64,000 nucleotides of DNA from Verrucomicrobiaceae bacterium UBA1938 (GTDB taxonomy: Bacteria > Verrucomicrobiota > Verrucomicrobiia > Verrucomicrobiales > Verrucomicrobiaceae): positions 257,741 to 321,740 of the forward strand of contig DDFC01000035.1 of assembly GCA_002336895.1 (NCBI GenBank), read 5' to 3'. Positions 18,062-24,684 of the stretch are shown one piece after another. A program made the translations under genes and the position numbers. The first letter of the stretch is position 1. Every line of letters starts with the position of its first letter. The notes under the pieces are model-generated. The model was not told where the DNA came from. It saw only the letters and a program-made list of their open reading frames with translations, and made no database searches.

Positions 18062-19549
18062 TTAGGAGCTGAGTGCCACAGTGGCTGTGGCGGGTTTGGT
18101 TTTGGGGCGGTGATCGACGAGCTTTTCCTCCTTCAGGAGGCGGCCCACTCCGAGCTGCTCCCGGAGTTCGGCAAGCGTGTGAAAATGCAGTCCGTTCGGA
18201 GTAATCTCCGTGGCTTCATGGAAGCGGCGGGAAACGGCGAGCTCGAGTTCGGATTCGCGCACGCCGGGTTCTGCGGTCAGGTGCAGATGCACCTCGTCCA
18301 TTTCCAGCGGATCATCGTGGCGCTTGCGCAGCTCGATCTGCCAGGCGGCGATGCCTTTCTGATCGTCCAGCAGATGCTCCAGCAGGTTGAAATTCACCAG
18401 CGTGCCTTTGAGTTTGTCCATGTGCAGCTCACGCACTTCGCTGACCCGCGAGATGGGGCCGAGCAGACGCGGGCAGGAGCGGCCGCAGAGCGGGCATTTT
18501 TCCCAGGTCAGGCCGCCTTCGGCGATGTCTCCGGTACGGTAGCGCAGCACCACGGTGCCACGTGCATCCAGAGGCGTGAAGACGATCTCTCCCGGCTGGC
18601 CATCTGGAACGAGCTGCCCAGTGGCGGGATCGATCAGCTCCACCAAGCCCAGGTCTGGGCTGAGGTGGTAGCCGCTGGACTCGTGCGTTTGCCCCACACA
18701 TTCCGGAAAAGCCATTTTAGCCTCCGTGAAGCCATACGTTGCCATCACATGCGTGTTGGGGCTGCCGAGCAGTGAAGCCAGATCCAGCAGCCGGGCGCGC
18801 AGGCCATCGGCCACTTTTTCCCCACCCAACACGAGAAGCTTCAGGCTGGGCCACTGCCTGCCGGTCTCATACGCCTCCCGCAGCACATGGTAGATGAAGG
18901 TGGGCATGCCGATGAGGATGTCCGGCTGGATCTTCTCGATGAGGTTGATGTTTCCCTCCGTGCCGAGCGTCTTGCCGCCGCCGGTGCTCAGCATGAAGGT
19001 GCCGAAGCCCAGCCCGGCATGATGCGCCAGCCAGAAGGCCAGATGCGGCGCATACGGGAAGAGATTCATATGCCGGTACTCCTTCTGCGAACGACCCGCC
19101 AGCATCAGGCGGATGCCGCTGATGTCCAGATTGTGCAGATCGTGCTTGGTATAGAGGAACGGTACCGGGTCCGACGAGCGGCCCGTGGTGCTGGTCAGCA
19201 GGATGGGGCGAAATTCCGCCTCCGCCTTTTCTTTCGCCGCAGCGCGACCATGCAGCAGCGCGGAACCGATCATGCCCGGCTCCATGCGCAGCTTTGACTC
19301 GTCAGGAACGAGCACAAAGTCGCGCGGATTGGCAAGATCCTTCTTTGAAGTGAAAGGCACGCGGTCCCAGTCTTCGAAGGACTTGATGTCCTGCGGGTGG
19401 ATGCCGTGTTCGGCAAACAGGCGACGATAATGCGCGCTGAAGGGGATGACCCTCCGGCTCAGATAACTGCGCAGCTGCTGAAGCTGCCAGTCTCTCCAGG
19501 CTTCATGCGACGCGGTACTCCATTCGGGTATATGACGGAGCAATTTCAT
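18062..19549 (-). CDS. PaaK-like AMP-dependent acyl-CoA ligase
   Basis: A 495-residue adenylate-forming protein of the phenylacetate-CoA ligase/CapK type. The start is set at the ATG at 19547-19549, preceded by TGGAGA. The P-loop analogue is TSTTGRSSDPVPF, the second motif is ATYGFTEAKM and the ribose motif is YRTGDI. A CPLCGRSCPR segment resembles the Cys cluster seen in PaaK relatives. Sitting between a lipase gene and thiolase, it probably activates released acids for beta-oxidation instead of a FadD-type ligase, but the substrate is unknown. Its start overlaps the patatin gene by 47 bases. Confidence 0.82.
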   Translation of the reverse strand: MKLLRHIPEWSTASHEAWRDWQLQQLRSYLSRRVIPFSAHYRRLFAEHGIHPQDIKSFEDWDRVPFTSKKDLANPRDFVLVPDESKLRMEPGMIGSALLHGRAAAKEKAEAEFRPILLTSTTGRSSDPVPFLYTKHDLHNLDISGIRLMLAGRSQKEYRHMNLFPYAPHLAFWLAHHAGLGFGTFMLSTGGGKTLGTEGNINLIEKIQPDILIGMPTFIYHVLREAYETGRQWPSLKLLVLGGEKVADGLRARLLDLASLLGSPNTHVMATYGFTEAKMAFPECVGQTHESSGYHLSPDLGLVELIDPATGQLVPDGQPGEIVFTPLDARGTVVLRYRTGDIAEGGLTWEKCPLCGRSCPRLLGPISRVSEVRELHMDKLKGTLVNFNLLEHLLDDQKGIAAWQIELRKRHDDPLEMDEVHLHLTAEPGVRESELELAVSRRFHEATEITPNGLHFHTLAELREQLGVGRLLKEEKLVDHRPKTKPATATVALSS

Positions 19550-20543
19550 GGCTAATTGTCTCCAGGTTGAGGTTGGTTGGGTGGGTCTGAAGCAGCTCCC
19601 GAATGGCCGGAATGGCGGCGGTTGCGGCGCCACGCCCGGCTTTCAGGTACTGTTCGTAATGTTCAAAATCGTGCCACGTCGAGGCGGCAAAGCGCGGATG
19701 GATGACCACATCGGCGGCAGCTTCCTCCTTGGCGATGAGGTGCAGCTGTGCGGCCATCAGTGCGCGACGGAAGGTGTCCAACACATTTCCATAGGCCAGC
19801 AGGTTCACTTTGTGCCAGAAGGTATGGAATACGCGGGAAAGGACATGAAAGGTGGATTTGTCGTCCACCATGAGCGCCTGTTCCGACCTGGCTTCGGCCT
19901 CCCCCGGAGGAGGCATGACGTTCACGGCAATGACGGCATCCAGCTGGTAGCGCTTCTTCAGCAGCGTCACCGGCAGGGGCTCGGAGGCACCGCCGTCAGT
20001 GTATCGCCGGTCATTCAGCTTCACCGGAGCGCAAATAGCGGGAATAGCGGAACTGGCGTGCACGGCGTGCGAAACGATGCCGGAGTCAAAGACATGCGGC
20101 TCAAGGCGGTCGAGGTCCGTAGCGACGACGATCATCGGGCGCTCAAGATCGGCGAAGGTTTTGTCCCCCAGATCACGCTCCAGATGCCTGCGCAGTTTGT
20201 CGCCACGGATCAGGCCCTCTGAGGGAGGGATGATGAAATCCATCAGCGACCTCAGGGTGGCGCGGTCTTTGATCTCCCGGGCGCGCTCCTCAAGCTGCGC
20301 GCCATTGAGACCCGCAGCCCAGAGTGCGCCGACATACGATCCCATGCTGCAGCCTGCGACGGCGGCGATGGGAATGCCTTCTTCTTCCAGAACCTGGATC
20401 ACTCCAGCATGCGCCAGCCCGCGGGCGCCACCACTGGAGAGAACCAGGCCGATTCGAGGTGTTTTACCTCCCCCGGAACCGTGCTTGGAGCTTTCTTCAG
20501 CACGGCTCCATCCCCTGAAGGGAAGCTGGAGCTGGGTGTTCAT
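19503..20543 (-). CDS. Patatin-like phospholipase (RssA/YchK type)
   Basis: A 346-residue patatin-fold acyl hydrolase. It has the anion-binding glycine loop SSGGARGLAHAG, the nucleophile elbow GCSMGS (Gly-x-Ser-x-Gly) and the catalytic Asp in YTDGGASEPLPV, so the Ser-Asp dyad is intact. There is no signal peptide, so it acts in the cytoplasm or at the inner membrane. It is first in the operon with the acyl-CoA ligase and the beta-oxidation genes, so it probably liberates fatty acids from phospholipids or acylglycerols. Its stop lies inside the next gene, which implies coupling. Confidence 0.9.
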   Translation of the reverse strand: MNTQLQLPFRGWSRAEESSKHGSGGGKTPRIGLVLSSGGARGLAHAGVIQVLEEEGIPIAAVAGCSMGSYVGALWAAGLNGAQLEERAREIKDRATLRSLMDFIIPPSEGLIRGDKLRRHLERDLGDKTFADLERPMIVVATDLDRLEPHVFDSGIVSHAVHASSAIPAICAPVKLNDRRYTDGGASEPLPVTLLKKRYQLDAVIAVNVMPPPGEAEARSEQALMVDDKSTFHVLSRVFHTFWHKVNLLAYGNVLDTFRRALMAAQLHLIAKEEAAADVVIHPRFAASTWHDFEHYEQYLKAGRGAATAAIPAIRELLQTHPTNLNLETISHEIAPSYTRMEYRVA

Positions 20544-20631
20544 GACCTGTGAGGGTTGTTATGCAATTAGACCCCCGGCTTGAGAAAAACATTCAAAAAA
20601 AGGGATTTTTTGTGCATAAATAGACAACGTC

Positions 20632-20901
20632 ATGAACGAAACCGACCTCAATCGCATGCTGAAACATGCCGCCGCCACGCCTGCTGCAGGGCCGCATGCC
20701 CTGGAGGCGATCATGGCGCGGGTGCGGGTGGATGAGGGGCGGTCCAAACGCTGGCGTTCTTTTGTGCAATGGCTGCTGATCCTGGCGACCGCCGCCGCCA
20801 TGGCAACGGCTGGCATGGTGGGCTGGAGCCTGGCATCTAAGGACACCACGCATACCACCCCGCCGGCCATGGAGATCTTCCAGGAGGGGCTGACACGATG
20901 A
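20632..20901 (+). CDS. CnrY-like single-span anti-sigma factor (inferred)
   Basis: An 89-residue protein with a charged cytoplasmic part (1-42), one membrane segment (about 46-66, WLLILATAAAMATAGMVGW) and a short outer tail. This is the size and topology of CnrY, the anti-sigma factor of the CnrYXH nickel/cobalt system. Sequence similarity is too weak to prove it by eye, so the call rests on topology and gene order: it is followed by a CnrX-like sensor (ATGA overlap, 20898-20901) and an ECF sigma factor. It would hold the sigma factor at the membrane until the sensor is triggered. Confidence 0.6.
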   Translation: MNETDLNRMLKHAAATPAAGPHALEAIMARVRVDEGRSKRWRSFVQWLLILATAAAMATAGMVGWSLASKDTTHTTPPAMEIFQEGLTR

Positions 20902-21356
20902 ATTCCCGGCTGAAATGGCTGCTTCTTTCCACCTTGTGCTCCGCCGTGCTGGCGGGAGTCACCGCATGGCAGGTGACGGACTGGACGCTGCACCGCCACG
21001 GAGAAGGCCATGCCCATGATCATGTGAAACCGGACCTGCACGCATGGATGCACGAGCATCTGAACATCACCCCGGAACAGCATGGCAAACTGGAACCTCT
21101 GGAGGAGGCGTTTGAAAAAACGCGAACCAAACTTCAGGAAGAAATCCGACTGGCGGATGTGGAGCTGGCCAAGACCATTCGTGACCCGAAGATGAATCCG
21201 GCGGCCATGGATGCCGCGCTGGAGAAGCTGAACAAAGCGCAGGGGGCGCTGCAGCGTGCCACGCTGGAGCATTTTTTTGAGATGAAGCGCTACCTGCGTC
21301 CAGCGCAGGCAAACAAACTGCTGGAATGGACCCATGACAGCCTCACCCGCCATTGA
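20898..21356 (+). CDS. CnrX-like periplasmic metal sensor
   Basis: A 152-residue protein anchored by an N-terminal membrane segment (about 6-25), followed by a His-rich stretch (HRHGEGHAHDH, 32-42) and a long helical periplasmic domain of the CnrX/Spy-CpxP type. The residues that I recall as the CnrX metal site (His42, His46, Glu63, His119, Met123) have equals here at His48, His52, Glu69, His125 and Met129, with every spacing identical. That makes nickel or cobalt sensing a reasonable inference, although copper or zinc are possible. It overlaps both neighbours, so the three genes form one transcription unit in the cnrY-cnrX-cnrH order. Confidence 0.75.
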   Translation: MNSRLKWLLLSTLCSAVLAGVTAWQVTDWTLHRHGEGHAHDHVKPDLHAWMHEHLNITPEQHGKLEPLEEAFEKTRTKLQEEIRLADVELAKTIRDPKMNPAAMDAALEKLNKAQGALQRATLEHFFEMKRYLRPAQANKLLEWTHDSLTRH

Positions 21357-21951
21357 AGCGCTGCTGATGCCACAGGCTGCCGAGAGCTCCGCTGAAGAAG
21401 CGGCGGAGCAGCAGCACCTGCGCGCCGCGCAGGCTGGTGACATGGCGGCATTTGAGTGGATCGTGCGGCAGCATGAGGAACGGCTGTTTGGTTTCTGCTG
21501 CCGCTGGCTGCGCTGTGTGGAAGACGCCCGCGAGGTGTGCCAGGATGCGTTTGTGCGCGCGTGGCAGGCGCTGCCGGAATTTGAAGGCCGTGCGCGACTT
21601 TCCACGTGGCTCTACCAAATAGCGCTCAATCTCTGCCGGGACCGCGCCAAATCGCGCACTTCACGGCAGCGTGAGAAAACGACGACGATTCATGATCTGG
21701 AACAGCCGCTGCCATGCCCGCAGGGATCTCCGGATGCGAATGCGGAATGGCAGAGCGAGATGCAGAAGCTGGAACGCGGGCTGGCGCTGCTGCCTGAAAA
21801 GCTGCGCACGGCGCTGATGCTGAGCGCCATGGAGGGGCTGAGCCATGAGGAGTGCGCGAAGGTGCTGAACTGTTCCATCCGCGGCACCGAAGGGCGCATC
21901 TACCGCGCACGGCAGATGCTGCTGCAGTGGTGGAACGAGGAAGCTCAGTGA
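21334..21951 (+). CDS. ECF-type RNA polymerase sigma factor (CnrH-like)
   Basis: A 205-residue sigma-70 of the extracytoplasmic-function group. Region 2 reads AAFEWIVRQHEERLFGFCCRWL, then DAREVCQDAFVRAWQAL and RLSTWLYQIALNLCRD (regions 2.3-2.4). Region 4 is LPEKLRTALMLSAMEGLSHEECAKVLNCSI with the helix-turn-helix GLSHEECAKVLNCS. Regions 1.1 and 3 are absent, as in all ECF factors. The start lies inside the sensor gene (23-base overlap). Its stop overlaps the end of the opposing antiporter-like gene by 7 bases. It presumably drives its own operon and unknown metal-response targets. Confidence 0.9.
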   Translation: MTASPAIEALLMPQAAESSAEEAAEQQHLRAAQAGDMAAFEWIVRQHEERLFGFCCRWLRCVEDAREVCQDAFVRAWQALPEFEGRARLSTWLYQIALNLCRDRAKSRTSRQREKTTTIHDLEQPLPCPQGSPDANAEWQSEMQKLERGLALLPEKLRTALMLSAMEGLSHEECAKVLNCSIRGTEGRIYRARQMLLQWWNEEAQ

Positions 21952-23339
21952 TGCCCGCTGCCGCCAGCGGCAGGAAGTGATTTTTCAAGGCTGTTTGCGG
22001 CATCTGAGCGCCAGCCGATGACGACACGCGGCATCAGGCCACCCAGGACCAGAAAGAGGATGCAGACGGTCAGAGGCCAGCGTTCGCGCGGGAGGGCGTC
22101 GGGGATGTTGATGACGTGTTTTGGCAGCACGCCGAGGAACAGGGTGTTGTAGAGACGCAGGAGGTTGATGGCATTGAAGACCGTGGCCACGAGCAGCACG
22201 ATGCCGGCGCTGAGGTGGTTTTGCAGCATGCCGTGGAAGATGAGCTCCTCGGCGCAGTAGCCCAGCGTGCCGGGCAGGCCGACGAGGGCGAGGCCGCAGA
22301 GGAGGAAAAAGGTGGCAAGACGAGGTGCTTTGGCGGCAAGGCCGAGATGCATCAACGGGTCTTCCGTGCTGCTAACCCGGACTTCCAGCGCACGAACGAT
22401 ACAAATCAACCCTGTGGAGGCAGCAGACACCACGAGCCAGTGTGTGAGCGCACCGGTGATGCCTTCGATGTTTGTGCTGGTAATGCCGGCAAGCATGAAG
22501 CTGGCCTGGCTGATGCACAGGAACGCAAGGAGACGACGGGGCTTGCTCTCAGCGAAGGCACGCAGACTGGCGATGCCCACGGTGGCAACGGCTGCCATGC
22601 TGAGGAATTCAAACGCATGATGCGCGGCGGCAGGCTGGGAGACGGCCATGGCGCGGGCGACGAGCACGACGCCGAGGTGGCCGTTGAAAAGCAGGGCCTT
22701 GGGCAGGAGGGGACCATGCTCGAAGGCATGAACCACGCCTGCATGGAGGGGAAAAAGCCCCTTCCGGCAGACCACCGCGATGACGAAAAAAAGGCTCCAA
22801 AGTGTACCATATTTCGCAATGCCGGTGGTCGAAGGGGCGCTGAGAAAAATCACGGCGGCGGTCAGGGCGACGCAACTGGCGAGACGGATGCCGATGGTGA
22901 GGCGGGTCTCGCGCTGGCTGCCAAACATGCCTAATGCAAACGGCAGGCAGGAAAGCCACCAGCCAGCGACCATGGGAATCCAGGATGCAGCGGCGTAGGC
23001 GGTCTGAACAGAAAGGGAGATGAGCAGCATGCCGGCGGGGGCCTGTCCTGCCGCGTCACGCCTGGGAGCGAGCACCATGACGGCGAGGGTCAGGGCGGCG
23101 TAGAAGGCCATGGGGACGGCGTTGAGGCCATCGGCCAGGAAGAAGGGCAGCAGAGGATCATGCAGGCTCCCCTGCCCTGCGGATCCTGATTCATGAGCGG
23201 CGGCGAGGAAGCAGAGGAAAGCGAGGGCTGCGGCCAAGGCTGCTGACCTGCGAGGACGCGCGGCCTTCACAGACACCAGCACACCACCCAGCAGGCATGC
23301 GAGGGCGACGGTGATGTATGGCAGAGAGAGGTGCGGCAT
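21945..23339 (-). CDS. Second antiporter-like (NuoM/N-type) subunit of the DAB operon
   Basis: A 464-residue multi-span membrane protein of the proton-conducting family shared by complex I antiporter subunits (PF00361 type). I take the ATG at 23337-23339. The open frame runs on upstream but that part is the antisense of dabB, with a His/Arg-rich nonsense composition. Conserved-looking features are KGLFPLHAGVVHAFEHGP (the broken-helix Lys and the following residues) and LVGLPGTLGYCAEELI. It begins 14 bases after the dabB stop. Most described DAB systems have only DabA plus one such subunit, so this third gene is unusual. It probably shares in coupling proton entry to carbon hydration. Confidence 0.75.
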   Translation of the reverse strand: MPHLSLPYITVALACLLGGVLVSVKAARPRRSAALAAALAFLCFLAAAHESGSAGQGSLHDPLLPFFLADGLNAVPMAFYAALTLAVMVLAPRRDAAGQAPAGMLLISLSVQTAYAAASWIPMVAGWWLSCLPFALGMFGSQRETRLTIGIRLASCVALTAAVIFLSAPSTTGIAKYGTLWSLFFVIAVVCRKGLFPLHAGVVHAFEHGPLLPKALLFNGHLGVVLVARAMAVSQPAAAHHAFEFLSMAAVATVGIASLRAFAESKPRRLLAFLCISQASFMLAGITSTNIEGITGALTHWLVVSAASTGLICIVRALEVRVSSTEDPLMHLGLAAKAPRLATFFLLCGLALVGLPGTLGYCAEELIFHGMLQNHLSAGIVLLVATVFNAINLLRLYNTLFLGVLPKHVINIPDALPRERWPLTVCILFLVLGGLMPRVVIGWRSDAANSLEKSLPAAGGSGHH

Positions 23340-23353
23340 GGAGGTGTATCCGA

Positions 23354-24652
23354 TCAGCGGTCGGCAGCCTTTTTCACAGGTGCGCGGGGTTCGAAAATGG
23401 CGAGCCAGCGAGCCAGCGCCTGGATGGGGGCGATGATCCAGCGGTCGACAATGGCATCGTAGAAGCCACGGCCCAGCGCCAGGCGGTAGAGCCAGACCTG
23501 CACGGACTGAGGCAGCAGAGATTCGTAATGGCTGCCGGTGGGACTGATCCTGCCACCTGCGGCGGCATGAACGCGATGGTAGTCCCGCAGCATGGAAGGG
23601 GTGCGCAGAAACTGAAGCGTGCGCAGCATGGCATGGCTGATGAGATGGATGAGAGCGAAGGTGGACCAGCCGAGGCCGATCTCGACAAAGATGAGGCCGA
23701 TCTGAGTCTGGGAGGCATAGGCCAGAGAGGTCTTGGCATCGGCACAAGTACGGTGCACGAGCGTGCCGAGGAAGGCGGTGGCCAGACCGGTGATGATGAT
23801 GAGGCCGGTGGCGATCCATGAATGGCGAATGAGCGGCTCAATGCGCAGCAGCAGGTAGGCCCCGGTGTGGATGGAGATGGCCCCATAGAACACCGCGCTG
23901 GAAGGCGTGGGGCCCTCCATGGCGCGAGGCAGCCAGCCCCAGAACGGGCCCTGCGAGGATTTTCCACCTGCGGCAATCACGAGGAGCACGGCGACGACCG
24001 TACCATGGATGCCGCGCCCCTCCTCAGCACCAAGCAAGCCGTCCCACGAGGTGGTGCCGAGCCAGTGGTGCGCCAGGAAGATGGCCAGCAGCATGAACAG
24101 ATCAGCCACGCGGTAGGAGGTAAAAACCCAAAGGGCATTGCGAACGGGTTCAGGCCGATACTGGAAGAAGCCGACGAGGAGCACGGAGGTGATGGCCACT
24201 GTTTCCCAGCCGACGATGAGGAGGTCCAGCGAGTCCGCCGTAAAGACAAGCAAGGAACCAAAGGTGAAGAGGTGCAGAAGCAGGAAGAAGCGGAGAAAGC
24301 CGGGATCCCGATGCAGGTAGCGCACCGAAAAGAAGCCCACGATGCTGACCAGCACCACGGTCATGCCCACCAGCGGCAGGGAGAGACCGTCCACCAGCAA
24401 TGTGAGCGGGTAGCCATAGTGCCCCACGGTGAACCAGTCGCCGATCAGGACGCGCACGGAATGCGCCCCCTCGGCGCTCATGCGCCAGCCAATGATGACG
24501 GCGAGGAGGGTGAGCAGCGAGTAAACCGCCTTGGTGATCCGCGCCATGGCACGCTCCGACACACCGGCCCCCAGCAGCCAGACAAGGCTCAGCCCGAGGA
24601 AGAGCGCGCCGGGCGTGGCGATGAGCAGCGGGATCAGAGTTTTAAGAGGCAT
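23354..24652 (-). CDS. dabB: DabB-like proton-conducting antiporter subunit (NuoL family)
   Basis: A 432-residue protein with roughly 12 hydrophobic segments and the complex I L-subunit signature: YPLTLLVDGLSLPLVGMTVVLVSIVGFFS, then FVGWET-like LLIVGWETVAITSVLLVGF, KSSQGPFWGWLPRAMEGPTPSSA, and HLISHAMLRTLQFL. Such subunits normally move protons in complex I, but no other nuo gene is near. Next to dabA it is the membrane partner that supplies the proton gradient for bicarbonate/CO2 capture. It is shorter than most DabB proteins (about 500-560), which may explain the extra subunit downstream. It starts 32 bases after dabA. Confidence 0.82.
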   Translation of the reverse strand: MPLKTLIPLLIATPGALFLGLSLVWLLGAGVSERAMARITKAVYSLLTLLAVIIGWRMSAEGAHSVRVLIGDWFTVGHYGYPLTLLVDGLSLPLVGMTVVLVSIVGFFSVRYLHRDPGFLRFFLLLHLFTFGSLLVFTADSLDLLIVGWETVAITSVLLVGFFQYRPEPVRNALWVFTSYRVADLFMLLAIFLAHHWLGTTSWDGLLGAEEGRGIHGTVVAVLLVIAAGGKSSQGPFWGWLPRAMEGPTPSSAVFYGAISIHTGAYLLLRIEPLIRHSWIATGLIIITGLATAFLGTLVHRTCADAKTSLAYASQTQIGLIFVEIGLGWSTFALIHLISHAMLRTLQFLRTPSMLRDYHRVHAAAGGRISPTGSHYESLLPQSVQVWLYRLALGRGFYDAIVDRWIIAPIQALARWLAIFEPRAPVKKAADR

Positions 24653-24684
24653 GTACGAAGTGCAGGATATGGCGGAGGGGGGGG

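Noticed and set aside
20594..20612. A/T hairpin (CAAAAAA/TTTTTTG) before the sigma operon as a terminator
   Set aside because: It has no GC and sits between divergent genes, where a terminator is not expected. It is probably part of the promoter region.
23340..23819. 160-residue N-terminal extension of the second antiporter gene
   Set aside because: It is the antisense-like shifted frame of dabB, His/Arg/Pro-rich and not membrane-like. The ATG at 23339 gives a normal start.
21945..24652. The two antiporter-like genes as part of a complex I (nuo) operon
   Set aside because: No other nuo gene is present and dabA is directly upstream in the same operon.
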